Origin: Chitinophaga filiformis
Lineage (GTDB): Bacteria; Bacteroidota; Bacteroidia; Chitinophagales; Chitinophagaceae
Reading direction: 5' to 3'
Length of the DNA: 64,000 bases
Assembly (NCBI RefSeq): GCF_021646545.1
Contig: NZ_JAKIRP010000001.1
Coordinates: 682,001-746,000, forward strand
Shown: positions 52,568 to 61,930 of the stretch, one piece after another
How the letters are laid out: the number at the start of each line of letters is the position of its first letter
Numbering within the stretch: the first letter of the stretch is position 1
The notes under the pieces: model-generated
What the model saw: only the letters and a program-made list of their open reading frames with translations
What the model was told of the DNA's origin: nothing
The model's database searches: none
Position numbers and translations under genes: made by a program

Positions 52568-53284
52568 ATGCTCCTGACATTCCTATATGCCTTATCGCTG
52601 GGCTTTATTGGCAGCTTTCATTGCATCGGCATGTGCGGGCCTATCGCGCTCACACTGCCGGTGCAACATCTGGACGGCGTACGTAAGCAGGTGGGCATCC
52701 TGCTGTATAACGCAGGAAGGGTGACTGCTTATGCCGGCTTGGGCCTTGTTTCCGGATGGCTGGGCAGGCAATTCTTCCTGGGCGGCCTGCAGCAATGGCT
52801 GTCTATTCTGCTGGGAAGTGTAATGTTGTTGCTGATCGTGTTACAATATGGCTTTCGTCATCAACGCTTCCCGCTGAATACAGGTTTTTATACCCGTCAT
52901 ATCAAAACAATGCTGGGCAATCTGCTGCGCCGTCAGCAACAGCATACATTGTATGCAATTGGCTTCCTGAACGGTCTGTTGCCCTGCGGCCTGGTATGGT
53001 TTGCCATTACGGGTGCTGTAGCTACGGGTAGTTCCCTGCAGGGCGCTCTTTTCATGGCCGCTTTTGGTACGGGTACATTACCTGCAATGATCGCGCTTAG
53101 CTGGTTCAACGATCTTATCAGTATACGCGTCCGTAACCGCTTACGCCGCTGCATCCCATATGTTATCACCGTAATGGCCGTTCTGCTCATTATGCGCGGG
53201 CTTAATCTGAACATTCCTTATGTCAGCCCTGCATTGACCACATCCGAAGAAAAAGTATCCATACACTGCTTTAAACCATCCTGA
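52568..53284 (+). CDS. TauE/SafE-type (DsbD-like) membrane protein of the cco cluster
   Basis: The 238-aa protein has six membrane helices and the motif GSFHCIGMCGPIAL at residues 16-28. His-Cys and Met-Cys in the first helix resemble metal-handling sites, and a second conserved LPCGLVWF motif is present. It is annotated as sulfite exporter TauE/SafE in many genomes, but its place after ccoH argues for copper or electron supply to oxidase assembly. hemN begins 1 nt after its stop. Confidence 0.82.
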   Translation: MLLTFLYALSLGFIGSFHCIGMCGPIALTLPVQHLDGVRKQVGILLYNAGRVTAYAGLGLVSGWLGRQFFLGGLQQWLSILLGSVMLLLIVLQYGFRHQRFPLNTGFYTRHIKTMLGNLLRRQQQHTLYAIGFLNGLLPCGLVWFAITGAVATGSSLQGALFMAAFGTGTLPAMIALSWFNDLISIRVRNRLRRCIPYVITVMAVLLIMRGLNLNIPYVSPALTTSEEKVSIHCFKPS

Positions 53285-53285
53285 C

Positions 53286-54644
53286 ATGCAACTCATCAGA
53301 AAATATAATACCGCTGCTCCCCGCTATACAAGTTATCCGACGGTTCCTTACTGGGACGAACAGCGTTTCAATATCGACACCTGGAAGCAGACTTTACTGC
53401 AATCATTCCGCGCCACCAACCATACTGAGGGCATCAGCATTTATATACATCTTCCTTATTGTGAACAATTGTGCACTTATTGCGGCTGCAACAAACACAT
53501 CACTGTCAATCATGGTGTAGAGGCACCTTATATACAGTCTGTTCTCAATGAATGGGAGCTTTACCTGCAGCTGTTTGAGGAACGTCCCCGTATCAGGGAG
53601 ATCCATCTGGGAGGAGGAACACCGACCTTTTTCAGTCCACAGAACCTGCATAACTTACTTTCCCGGATATATCTGCATGCCGACCTGTTGCCAGATGCCA
53701 CACTAAGCTTTGAAGGCCATCCCAACAACACCACGAAGGCGCATATGCTGACGCTTTATAATCTTGGTTTCCGTCGTATGAGCCTGGGCATCCAGGACTT
53801 CGATCCACGAGTACAGGACATCATCAACCGGATACAACCCTATGAGACGGTAGCAGAGGTTACCGCCACTGCACGAGCTATCGGTTACACCTCTGTCAAC
53901 TATGACCTGGTATATGGGCTTCCGCTTCAAACCATGGTAAGTGTAGGAGATACGATTAATAAAGTCATGCAGTTAAGACCGGACAGGATCTCCTTTTACA
54001 GTTATGCGCATGTTCCCTGGGTAAAAGGTGTGGGACAACGGCGTTATTCTGAGGAAGATCTTCCCAAAGATGAAGAAAAGAGAGCCCTCTATGAGCTGGG
54101 TAAAACGCTGTTCGCACAGCATGGCTATACAGAGATAGGGATGGACCACTTTGCACTGTCTCATGACAGCTTATACCATGCCTGCAATCAGGGTTCATTA
54201 CACCGGAACTTTATGGGATATACCGATCACCATACTTCACTGATGATCGGCCTTGGCGCATCCTCAATAGGAGACAGCTGGTATGCATATACACAGAATG
54301 AAAAGCGGATCGCTATATGGCAACAGCTGGTGAACAGCGGACAGTTCCCTGTGGTGCGCGGTCATATTCTGGATGGGGAAGACCTGCAATTGCGCGGCCA
54401 TATTCATGCCCTCATGTGCAGTTTTAAGACTACCCTGAGCGAGGCAGACAAGAGAAGTACTGTTATAACAGAAAGCCTCGAAAGGCTTCAAGAGCTTGAG
54501 AAAGACGGGCTGGTACACATTACGGAAGATGCAGTATCTGTTACCGGGAAAGGCAGGCCTTTTATACGCAATATCTGTATGGCTTTTGATGCCCGCTTAT
54601 GGAAAAAGCTACCACAATCTCAACTGTTCAGTACTGCTATCTGA
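53286..54644 (+). CDS. hemN: Oxygen-independent coproporphyrinogen III dehydrogenase
   Basis: HemN, a radical SAM enzyme of haem synthesis that works without oxygen, is 452 aa. The cluster motif is YCEQLCTYCGCNK (C59, C63, C66; C68 follows), preceded by ISIYIHLPY, with GGGTPTFFSPQNL and DLVYGLPLQT downstream; the start RKYNTAAPRYTSYPTVPYW is the HemN-specific substrate-binding segment. It closes the microaerobic locus and supplies haem at low oxygen. It is translationally coupled to the upstream gene. Confidence 0.95.
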   Translation: MQLIRKYNTAAPRYTSYPTVPYWDEQRFNIDTWKQTLLQSFRATNHTEGISIYIHLPYCEQLCTYCGCNKHITVNHGVEAPYIQSVLNEWELYLQLFEERPRIREIHLGGGTPTFFSPQNLHNLLSRIYLHADLLPDATLSFEGHPNNTTKAHMLTLYNLGFRRMSLGIQDFDPRVQDIINRIQPYETVAEVTATARAIGYTSVNYDLVYGLPLQTMVSVGDTINKVMQLRPDRISFYSYAHVPWVKGVGQRRYSEEDLPKDEEKRALYELGKTLFAQHGYTEIGMDHFALSHDSLYHACNQGSLHRNFMGYTDHHTSLMIGLGASSIGDSWYAYTQNEKRIAIWQQLVNSGQFPVVRGHILDGEDLQLRGHIHALMCSFKTTLSEADKRSTVITESLERLQELEKDGLVHITEDAVSVTGKGRPFIRNICMAFDARLWKKLPQSQLFSTAI

Positions 54645-55127
54645 GGTTCTCGCAGCTTATTCACTTCATTCTTATCACTTTATACCCGTTTAAATTATGT
54701 TACTGAAAGACGTGGTGCTTTTCCAGAAAATGGAAATTATAAACATCTGGTATATAGCGTAGGAAAAAGCGATTCCCTGTTCTTATCTGCAGAGATAAAA
54801 ATGAGATTGCTGAATCAGCGGAAACACTTGCAGGGAAAGGGTTTTTCAGGGCATTAAAAAAGTCTGACCGTGTTTACAATCAGACTTTCTTGTTATGTGA
54901 ATGGGTTAGTAAGTACAGGGAACAAAAATTCCCTACACAATATTAAAAAGAATTTCATCACAAAAGAAAAAAAATGCAAACTTTTTTATTCACACACTAA
55001 AAAAAATGTGGATAACAACAGTTACAACGAAGCGTTAAAACTTCTTTTCTCTTCTTCATGAAACCAAAACGGGTGAACAATCATATCGTATTCTCTACTA
55101 CCTTTGCTTCACTAAACAACAGAAAAC
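54645..55127. other. Intergenic region between hemN and lpxD
   Basis: No gene is supported here. The frame from about 54690 to 54855 (read as FPENGNYKHLVYSVGKSDS) is open but without start or relatives known to me. The stretch 54940-55070 is A-rich. A consensus -7 element TACCTTTG for lpxD lies at 55099-55106. Confidence 0.5.
54859..54890 (+). terminator. Probable terminator downstream of hemN
   Basis: The stem AAAGTCTGA / TCAGACTTT with a 12-base loop is followed by CTTGTT. It is about 215 bp after the hemN stop, so the transcript may carry a long 3' tail. Confidence 0.55.
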
Positions 55128-56072
55128 ATGAAGTTTAATGAACCGATCGCGGTAACGGAAATAGCAGCATTCATAGGCGCAGAGCTGGAAGGCGACGATA
55201 CGTTGATGGCCACGGGCATCAATGAGATCCATAAGGTAGAACCAGGTGATATCTCGTTTGTGGACTTCGCGAAGTACTATGATGCCTGCCTGAAATCAGC
55301 AGCTACGATTATTATCATCAACAAAAAAGTAGCTTGCCCTCCGGGTAAAGTGTTACTCGTGTCAGACGATCCGTTCAGTGCTTATGTGAAACTTGTGAAA
55401 CGCTTCCGTCCTTTTGAACCAGCCACCAACCCCATCAGCGATTCTGCTGTAATAGGCGAGGGGACTATCATACAGCCAAATGTATTCATTGGTAATCATG
55501 TTACTATCGGTACCAATTGTATCATTCATCCCAACGTAACTATTTACGACAATTCCATTATCGGGAACAACGTGATCATCCATGCGGGTACTGTTATCGG
55601 TGCCGATGCCTTCTACTTTAAAAAACGGGCCGACAGGGAGGTGATGTACGATAAAATGGAAAGCTGCGGAAGGGTGATCATTGAAGATGATGTTGAAATA
55701 GGCGCCGGTTGTACCATTGACAAAGGTGTAAGTGGCGATACCATCATAGGTCGTGGCACGAAATTCGATAACATGATCCATATAGGACATGGCACCGTTA
55801 TCGGCCGTAACTGTCTCTTCGCTGGTCAGGTAGGTGTGGGCGGTAAAGCGCATATACAGGACAATGTGATCCTTTGGGGACAGGTAGGTGTTTCCAAAGA
55901 CCTGACTATCGGAAAGGGTGCTGTTGTATTGGCGCAAAGCGGTGTACCTTCTTCCCTCGAAGGCGGTAAGGTATACTTTGGCTCTCCAGTAGAAGATGCA
56001 AAAGTTAAAATGAAGGAAATAAACTGGATCAAACGTATTCCTGAGATCTGGCAAAAGCTGTATGGCAATTGA
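55128..56072 (+). CDS. lpxD: UDP-3-O-acylglucosamine N-acyltransferase (LpxD family)
   Basis: LpxD adds the second hydroxyacyl chain in lipid A synthesis. The 314-aa protein has the N-terminal uridine-binding domain (DISFVDFAKYYDACLKSAAT) and a left-handed beta-helix of hexapeptide repeats (NVFIGNHVTIGTNCIIHPNV, VEIGAGCTIDKG, FDNMIHIGHGTVIG, with the catalytic His in that stretch). It is slightly shorter than the usual 340 aa and stands outside an lpx cluster, so it may be a second LpxD-like enzyme; Bacteroidota often have two. Confidence 0.88.
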   Translation: MKFNEPIAVTEIAAFIGAELEGDDTLMATGINEIHKVEPGDISFVDFAKYYDACLKSAATIIIINKKVACPPGKVLLVSDDPFSAYVKLVKRFRPFEPATNPISDSAVIGEGTIIQPNVFIGNHVTIGTNCIIHPNVTIYDNSIIGNNVIIHAGTVIGADAFYFKKRADREVMYDKMESCGRVIIEDDVEIGAGCTIDKGVSGDTIIGRGTKFDNMIHIGHGTVIGRNCLFAGQVGVGGKAHIQDNVILWGQVGVSKDLTIGKGAVVLAQSGVPSSLEGGKVYFGSPVEDAKVKMKEINWIKRIPEIWQKLYGN

Positions 56073-56083
56073 TATACTATTTC

Positions 56084-56115
56084 AAAGGCTTCATGTGTTG
56101 CATGAAGCCTTTTAG
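56084..56115 (+). terminator. Intrinsic terminator after lpxD
   Basis: A perfect 12-bp stem (AAAGGCTTCATG / CATGAAGCCTTT) with loop TGTTG is followed by TTAGTTT. It overlaps any early start of the next open frame, which supports the start at 56132 for that gene. Confidence 0.8.
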
Positions 56116-56131
56116 TTTAAGCACCCTTTCT

Positions 56132-56806
56132 ATGTTCCGTAATATTCTTGCCCTCATATTTGTGATTGCCGGCTGTACTAATGTATGGGCCCAGGATGGA
56201 CTTTATACTTCCGCGCAGGAATGGCCTGTTAAGATCAGCGACGGATGGTTTACCGCCAGAACGATCTCCTTTGGTCAGTATACTACCTCTTCCCGGAAGA
56301 ACGGGATAGCCGATGCGGCAGCGATCAGTTTCATTAAAGACCCCATCAACCCGTTCAATATCCGGGTAAGCGGCAGGGATGAGAACATACTGATACAAGT
56401 CATACAGGCAGCGCATGTTGCTTTCTCCGGCCATTCCCTGCCCTCATTTCTGGACAATATGCCGGCAACTGCACACTTCTCCTACATACTGATCAACGGG
56501 ACGAAAAATGAGCCTTTAAAACGATGGGAGATGATCCTGAAAGATGTGAATTACCTGGAACTTAATGAGAACAAACCGGCAGGCACCCTGCGCGCGGGCG
56601 ATGATGAGGTACGTATTACAGCTCATAACCGCTTCGGAACTAAAAACTCCTATGAAAATATCTGTTATGAGTTTCACATCCGCCGGCAGGTAGTAGCGGC
56701 TGTAGTTACGGGAGCGCGTCCCCGTGTATGGATGAGCGCGGAGATGGAGGGAAAGCCTCTCCAACCGGTATTGGTTGCTGCTATAGGCGCGCTTCTTGTC
56801 AGGTAA
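56132..56806 (+). CDS. Unknown lipoprotein or secreted protein
   Basis: The 224-aa protein starts at 56132 because earlier in-frame ATGs (56069, 56102) lie in the lpxD stop or terminator stem. MFRNILALIFVIAGC is a lipoprotein signal with lipobox IAGC (Cys15); cleavage after NVWAQ is the alternative. The mature part seems beta-rich (WPVKISDGWFTARTISFGQY, NPFNIRVSGRDENILIQVIQ) with a charged middle (KNEPLKRWEMILKDVNYLEL). I recognise no family. It converges with the epimerase gene 4 bp on. Confidence 0.7.
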   Translation: MFRNILALIFVIAGCTNVWAQDGLYTSAQEWPVKISDGWFTARTISFGQYTTSSRKNGIADAAAISFIKDPINPFNIRVSGRDENILIQVIQAAHVAFSGHSLPSFLDNMPATAHFSYILINGTKNEPLKRWEMILKDVNYLELNENKPAGTLRAGDDEVRITAHNRFGTKNSYENICYEFHIRRQVVAAVVTGARPRVWMSAEMEGKPLQPVLVAAIGALLVR

Positions 56807-56809
56807 GGT

Positions 56810-57796
56810 TTATCCCTCCCGGCGCTTCTGCTCCAGGAAGGCCTGGCACATATCAGCAATTGTTGTTTGTAATGGTGTAAAAGAGAATCCCGGCAATGCC
56901 TTCAGGATCTTTTCATTGCTATAGTAGACTTTCATTTGTGCCGTTCTGGCTGTTTCTTTTGTCAGCAGTGCCTTTTTACCGGATAGCTTACTTTTTAACG
57001 CTTCTACTCTCCATACTATTTCCGCCATCCAGGGCTTCACAGGTTTATGAGGCGGCTTTTTGCCCAGCTGCTGTGCCATTTCTTTAAACAGGTCATAGTA
57101 CTTCCAGTTATCGGTTGTCAGCACGAAACGTTCTCCTTCTATATCGCTTTCCATCAGCCGGAACATGACTTCCGCCACATCGCGTACGTCAGTGAAACCG
57201 TTGATACCGTCTGTATAATACGGAAACTCTTTCCAGGCATTCTTTATCAGCATACCGGAACCGTCGTCCCAGTAACCGGCGCCCAGTATAATACCCGGGT
57301 TAACAATCGCAACATCCAGTCCTTCTGCCATTCCTCTCCAGGCTTCCATTTCTGCCAGGTGTTTACTAATACTATACCTGGAATTGTTACTACCTTCCCG
57401 CCATTCACTGGATTCATCAAGCACGCCATCTACTCTTGCCCTGCCCAGTGCAGCAGTGGAACTGACATGCACCAGCTTTCTGACCCCGGCGTCGATGGAG
57501 AGGTTAACCACATTGGCCGTTCCTTCTACGTTCACCTTCATCATCCGGTCCTGCTCTTCGGGACGGAAAGACACGACGCCTGCACAGTGGTAGACCTTGT
57601 CTACACCCTGCATAGCATCTTCCAGGGCGCTGACATCGAGCACGTCGCCCTTTACCCATTCTATTTTATGCCGTATATCTTCTACCTGCGGAGGAATTGC
57701 TGTGCGGTACAATGCCCGTACCGGCTGCCCGACATTCACCAGTTTACGTAATAAATGACTGCCTAAAAAACCTGTGCCACCCGTAACTAAATTCAT
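56810..57796 (-). CDS. NAD-dependent epimerase/dehydratase (dihydroflavonol-reductase-like SDR)
   Basis: The 328-aa extended SDR starts at the ATG at 57796. The cofactor motif VTGGTGFLGSHLLRKL is at the N-terminus; VYHCAGVVSF, the Ser/Thr site HVSSTAALG, and the catalytic Tyr and Lys in SRYSISKHLAEMEAWR follow. The group includes 3-beta-hydroxysteroid and dihydroflavonol reductases; substrate unknown. It follows the 3-hydroxyacyl-CoA dehydrogenase gene after 19 nt on the same strand, so they are probably cotranscribed. Confidence 0.9.
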   Translation of the reverse strand: MNLVTGGTGFLGSHLLRKLVNVGQPVRALYRTAIPPQVEDIRHKIEWVKGDVLDVSALEDAMQGVDKVYHCAGVVSFRPEEQDRMMKVNVEGTANVVNLSIDAGVRKLVHVSSTAALGRARVDGVLDESSEWREGSNNSRYSISKHLAEMEAWRGMAEGLDVAIVNPGIILGAGYWDDGSGMLIKNAWKEFPYYTDGINGFTDVRDVAEVMFRLMESDIEGERFVLTTDNWKYYDLFKEMAQQLGKKPPHKPVKPWMAEIVWRVEALKSKLSGKKALLTKETARTAQMKVYYSNEKILKALPGFSFTPLQTTIADMCQAFLEQKRREG

Positions 57797-57815
57797 GAAA
57801 TAAGTCCCGTTTGCG

Positions 57816-58676
57816 TCAAAGATAATTATAAAATCCCTTCCCGCTTTTCTTACCCAATGCACCTTCTTCCACCTTGGCTATCTGTAACGGGCTGGGAGCA
57901 AAGCGGGGGGCCCCGTTATAAGCCTCATAGAGAGAGCGTGTTACAGCCAGGTTTACATCGTTGCCTATCAGGTCCATCAGCGCAAAAGGCCCCATGCGGA
58001 ATCCTGCGCTTTCCAGCAGGCGGTCTATACTTTTATACGATGCGGCTCCTTCTGCGGCTATCTGCATCGCTTCGAGGTAGTAGTGCCGGGCTACCCTGTT
58101 CACGATAAATCCGGGAATATCCTGCACCATTACCGGCGTCTTTCCCAATCGTTGCGACAATGTGTATAAGAGCTCAGTCACATAGGGGGCAGTATCTTTC
58201 CCCCTGACGATCTCCACCAGTTTCATTACTGGCGCAGGATTGAAGAAGTGCATACCTGCCACCCGCTCGGGATGATCTATTCCGGCAGCGATGCCAGTCA
58301 CCGGCAGGGAAGAGGTATTACTTGCGAGTATGGTTGCTGGTGTATTGATGGCGGCCAGCTGACTGAATAACGCAGTTTTTATCTCCAGCTTTTCAACAAT
58401 GGCTTCTATGACCAATTCGGCACGGCAATCTGCTACCTGAGCGGTATAAGTTATCCGCCCGAGGATGGCGTCTTTCTCTTCAGCGCTCATCTTAGCTTTC
58501 TTTACGGCATTGTCGAGCTGCAACGTGATTTGCTGCTGTGCTTTTTCAAGCATTGCCGCCTGTACATCGAACAATATGGTACGGTAACCGCTTGCTGCTG
58601 CTACTTGTGCAATACCAGCGCCCATGGTGCCGGCGCCACATACAGCAATCGTTTTAATCTGGTCAGCTGTGATCAT
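57816..58676 (-). CDS. 3-hydroxybutyryl-CoA (3-hydroxyacyl-CoA) dehydrogenase
   Basis: The 286-aa enzyme has an NAD-binding domain with VCGAGTMGAGIAQVAAASGY, the signature DIPGFIVNRVARHYYLEAMQ and the C-terminal GPFALMDLIGNDVNLAV and GKGFYNY. The catalytic His is in GMHFFNPAPVMKLVEI. It oxidises 3-hydroxyacyl-CoA in beta-oxidation or works in reverse in butyrate-type routes. It is a single-domain form, not the FadB fusion. Confidence 0.94.
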   Translation of the reverse strand: MITADQIKTIAVCGAGTMGAGIAQVAAASGYRTILFDVQAAMLEKAQQQITLQLDNAVKKAKMSAEEKDAILGRITYTAQVADCRAELVIEAIVEKLEIKTALFSQLAAINTPATILASNTSSLPVTGIAAGIDHPERVAGMHFFNPAPVMKLVEIVRGKDTAPYVTELLYTLSQRLGKTPVMVQDIPGFIVNRVARHYYLEAMQIAAEGAASYKSIDRLLESAGFRMGPFALMDLIGNDVNLAVTRSLYEAYNGAPRFAPSPLQIAKVEEGALGKKSGKGFYNYL

Positions 58677-58703
58677 ACGGGGAATTTATCGGGGTAAAAA
58701 AGA

Positions 58704-58748
58704 CAAAGGAGAAAACGGCGGATTTACAAACGCACGTTTTCTCCTTTG
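58704..58748 (-). terminator. Intrinsic terminator downstream of pheS
   Basis: A perfect 14-bp stem (CAAAGGAGAAAACG / CGTTTTCTCCTTTG) is followed on the minus strand by TCTTTTTTACC. It separates pheS from the acyl-CoA dehydrogenase gene. Confidence 0.85.
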
Positions 58749-58769
58749 CAACAATCTTTATTTCAGTCG

Positions 58770-59807
58770 TCAGAGCGCTCCTTCAAACTGTTCCAGGAAC
58801 CGGGTATCATTTTCAGAGAACAACCTGAGGTCTTTGATCTGGTAATTCAGCATGGTGATACGTTCTATACCCATTCCAAAAGCGAAACCGGTATATTTCT
58901 CAGGATCGATACCACAATTTTCCAGCACTTTCGGATGCACCATACCACAACCCAGGATCTCTACCCAGCCGGTATGTTTACATACATTACATCCTGAACC
59001 GCCGCAGATCTGGCAGGATATATCCATTTCAGCGCTTGGTTCAGTGAAAGGGAAGTAGGAAGGACGGAAACGGATACGGGTATTTTCTCCGAACAGTTCC
59101 TTCACAAAGTGGTATAATGTCTGTTTCAGATCGGCAAATGATACATTCTCATCAATGTACAGCCCTTCCACCTGGTGGAAGAAACAGTGTGCCCTGGCAG
59201 AGATGGTTTCATTACGATACACACGTCCGGGACAGATGATTCGGATAGGCAGCTTACCGGTTTCCATCGCCCTTACCTGTACGGAAGAGGTGTGGGTACG
59301 CAGCAGCCAGTCCGGATTTTTGCTGATGTAGAAGGTATCCTGCATATCACGTGCAGGGTGATTTTCCGGCAGGTTGAGCGCGGTGAAGTTATGCCAGTCG
59401 TCTTCTATTTCCGGTCCCTCTGCAATGGCAAAACCCAGACGCTCAAATATGCTGATGATCTTATTTCTTACAACGCTTATAGGGTGGCGGGTGCCCAGCC
59501 GGTGTGGCTCTGCCGGCAGCGTCAGGTCTGCATCGGTAGCAGCTGCAGCCGCGCCGTCTTTCAGGTGCTCAAACTGAGCATACCTTTCTTCCGCCAGTTG
59601 TTTAAACCCGTTCAGAACTTGCCCGAACTCTTTTTTACGCTCGTTTGGCACCTGTTTCATCTCGCCAAACATAGCTTTTACGATCCCTTTTGTTCCAAGG
59701 AATTTAATGCGGTATTGTTCAAGATCCGCAGCCGTGGCTGGCTCGAATGCTAATATTTCCTGTTTGTAGGCAGCTATTTGCTGTTCTATCTGATCCATAG
59801 TCGGCAA
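58770..59807 (-). CDS. pheS: Phenylalanine-tRNA ligase alpha subunit
   Basis: The 345-aa catalytic subunit has the N-terminal coiled-coil (KMFGEMKQVPNERKKEFGQV-like), motif 2 LLRTHTSSVQVRAME, and the region RPSYFPFTEPSAEMDI with the phenylalanine-binding site. GCGMVHPKVLENCGID follows, and motif 3 is FAFGMGIERITMLNY. A Cys-rich insert (CQICGGSGCNVCKHTGW) is normal for PheS of this group. The beta subunit gene pheT is not adjacent. Confidence 0.96.
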   Translation of the reverse strand: MPTMDQIEQQIAAYKQEILAFEPATAADLEQYRIKFLGTKGIVKAMFGEMKQVPNERKKEFGQVLNGFKQLAEERYAQFEHLKDGAAAAATDADLTLPAEPHRLGTRHPISVVRNKIISIFERLGFAIAEGPEIEDDWHNFTALNLPENHPARDMQDTFYISKNPDWLLRTHTSSVQVRAMETGKLPIRIICPGRVYRNETISARAHCFFHQVEGLYIDENVSFADLKQTLYHFVKELFGENTRIRFRPSYFPFTEPSAEMDISCQICGGSGCNVCKHTGWVEILGCGMVHPKVLENCGIDPEKYTGFAFGMGIERITMLNYQIKDLRLFSENDTRFLEQFEGAL

Positions 59808-59813
59808 AGATAA

Positions 59814-60500
59814 TTAAAAGATCAGTTTATACCCTACCCCCCTTATATTCACGATCTGTACCCGCGGGTCATCTTTCAGGTACCTCCGCAGCTTCGTGAT
59901 AAACACGTCCATGCTGCGGGCATTGAAAAAGCTGTCGTCTCCCCAGAGGTCCAGCAATACGGTCTTCCTTTCCATCACCTGGTTCAGGTTTTCCGACAAC
60001 CGCCGCAGTATTTCTGCTTCCCGGTGGGAGAGGAACTCCGTATTATTGTTCCGGGTAAGGGTCTGTTTTGTATAATTGAACATATACTGGCCTATCTGAA
60101 TGACATCAGCGCCAGCATCAGAAGCGGCCGGCGTCTCTTTGAACCGCTGCAACAGGGCCTTTATACGCACGATCAGCTCATCCATGCTGAAGGGCTTTTT
60201 CAGGTAGTCATTCCCCCCCAGTTCAAACCCTTTTACCACATCTGTGGTCTGGGATTTTGCCGTGAGGAAGATGATAGGCGTGGTTTTATCCTGCCGCCTG
60301 ATCTCTGTTGTAACCGTAAAACCGTCCATATTAGGCATCATGATATCCAGCACGACTACGTCCGGTTTATGCTCCTCGTATAAACGAAGCCCCTCTTTGC
60401 CGTCAGCGGCGTAGAGCATTTCAAAGCCCCTCATTTCCAGGCTGTCTTTCACTATCTGTCCCAGCTGCCATTCGTCCTCTATCAGTAATACTTTTGACAT
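59814..60500 (-). CDS. OmpR-family response regulator
   Basis: The 228-aa regulator has a receiver domain (LLIEDEWQLGQIVKDSLEMR, Asp in VVVLDIMMPNMDGF, Lys in NDYLKKPFSMDELIVRI) and a winged helix ending in RSMDVFITKLRRYLKDDPRV and IVNIRGVGYKLIF. It follows its kinase after 11 nt. The pair is divergent from the GLPGLI/barrel genes and may control them; this is inference. Confidence 0.93.
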   Translation of the reverse strand: MSKVLLIEDEWQLGQIVKDSLEMRGFEMLYAADGKEGLRLYEEHKPDVVVLDIMMPNMDGFTVTTEIRRQDKTTPIIFLTAKSQTTDVVKGFELGGNDYLKKPFSMDELIVRIKALLQRFKETPAASDAGADVIQIGQYMFNYTKQTLTRNNNTEFLSHREAEILRRLSENLNQVMERKTVLLDLWGDDSFFNARSMDVFITKLRRYLKDDPRVQIVNIRGVGYKLIF

Positions 60501-60511
60501 AGTTGCAGGTG

Positions 60512-61930
60512 TTAAACGGGTATTTGTATGATAAATTCACTTCCTTTTTCCGGTTCACTATGCACTTTGATCGTGCCTCCGTGCAGCTCCACGATCTTCT
60601 TTACATAGCTGAGCCCCAGTCCGAAACCCTTTACATTATGCAGGTTGCCGGTGGGTACCCTGAAAAAAGTGTCAAAGATGTTTTCCTGGTATACCTTCGG
60701 TATGCCGATCCCATTATCCTTTACACGGATAACCAGTTTCCCGCCTTCCAGCATGCTTTTGATGTATACGGACGGATGATCTCCGGAGTACTTGATCGCA
60801 TTGTCCACCAGGTTGCTGATCGCATTGGTCAGGTGAGTTTTATCAACATCCACCGACTGCTCTCCCAGCAGGTTATCATAACGGAACTGCACAGGGCGGC
60901 CGGCTTTCAGCTGGTGATTAGTAATGATACTATCCATCACCTCGCCGATATCTGTATCTTCTTTGAACAATTCAATCTCTTCTCTTTCCTCTGCAGCAAT
61001 ATGCAGCACTTTTTCTACCAGGTCAGACAGTCTTTGCAGCTCCTGCTTGGAGATGTCGAGATAGGTCTGCGTTTTCCGCTGGTCATTCAGGGCATTGAAG
61101 TTCTGCATGGCTTCCACCGCTGCAGATACAGTAGCAATAGGCGTCTTCAGCTCGTGCGTCATGTTATTGATAAAGTCATTCTTCACTTCCGAAAGCCGTT
61201 TCTGTTTCAGGATGGTACGAAGCATATACACAAAACAGATAGTCGTCAGCACCAGCAGCGCCAGAGAACCTGCCAGTGTCCACATCATCTTCGCCAGGAT
61301 GTATTGTAAGGGCGACTCAAACTTTGCCTGTACAAAGAGATTACTGGCCGGGTTAAAAGGTATTTTGGACGTTTTTAATGGCGGTCTCTTTCTCAGACTG
61401 TCCCTGAAACTCTCCCGGTTGTATCCGTTGAAACTAATGTGGAAGGTATCCAGCACGTAAGGTGTCAGTATCTGGCGGGCATGCAATTCGGCAGTAAATA
61501 CAGAGTCCAGTTTGATCAGCTTCACGCTGTCGCTGGTCAGGTTATTCAGCAGAATAAGATCAGAGATCTGTCTGGCCAATGTATCTGCAAACTCGTTGCC
61601 CGGGCGAATTTCTCGTCTGCGTTTAATCGTGTCTGTTAACATTTCCTCACGCATGTCAGCCCGCTTACGCAATCTGGGCATATCGCCCTGTGGAGGCATA
61701 TCGTGCGGTATCCTGAACGAATCCCGGTCTCTTCCGTAATTACGGAAGTAGCGGCGCACGTCAGCAAACTGTTTATTAAAAACAGCCGTCCGTAAAGATT
61801 CATTGATGTCTTTATTAAACTGATCGAGTTGTATATGATAGGAATTGTACAGCCAGTATCCCTGGAAGAAATAGATGCCAAGTATACATACACACATTAG
61901 TATCAGAATGTTGCGGATCCGCTGACGCAT
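60512..61930 (-). CDS. Sensor histidine kinase
   Basis: The 472-aa kinase has an N-terminal membrane helix (ILILMCVCILGIYFFQGYWL), a large periplasmic part (about 30-215) with basic and Asp/Arg-rich stretches (GRDRDSFRIPHDMPPQGDMP), a second helix (WTLAGSLALLVLTTICFVYM), HisKA with NNMTHELKTPIATVSAAVEA, and HATPase boxes NAISNLVDNAIKYSG, VKDNGIGIPKVYQ and GFGLGLSYVKKIV. All boxes are intact. The periplasmic sensor is not recognised. Confidence 0.93.
   Translation of the reverse strand: MRQRIRNILILMCVCILGIYFFQGYWLYNSYHIQLDQFNKDINESLRTAVFNKQFADVRRYFRNYGRDRDSFRIPHDMPPQGDMPRLRKRADMREEMLTDTIKRRREIRPGNEFADTLARQISDLILLNNLTSDSVKLIKLDSVFTAELHARQILTPYVLDTFHISFNGYNRESFRDSLRKRPPLKTSKIPFNPASNLFVQAKFESPLQYILAKMMWTLAGSLALLVLTTICFVYMLRTILKQKRLSEVKNDFINNMTHELKTPIATVSAAVEAMQNFNALNDQRKTQTYLDISKQELQRLSDLVEKVLHIAAEEREEIELFKEDTDIGEVMDSIITNHQLKAGRPVQFRYDNLLGEQSVDVDKTHLTNAISNLVDNAIKYSGDHPSVYIKSMLEGGKLVIRVKDNGIGIPKVYQENIFDTFFRVPTGNLHNVKGFGLGLSYVKKIVELHGGTIKVHSEPEKGSEFIIQIPV

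Noticed and set aside
54870..55061. 63-aa open frame before lpxD
   Set aside because: Its start lies inside the terminator stem and it is Lys/Asn-rich from A-rich DNA; no coding signs.
57816..58676. Part of a butyrate or PHB synthesis cluster
   Set aside because: No thiolase, crotonase or acyl-CoA dehydrogenase genes are adjacent.
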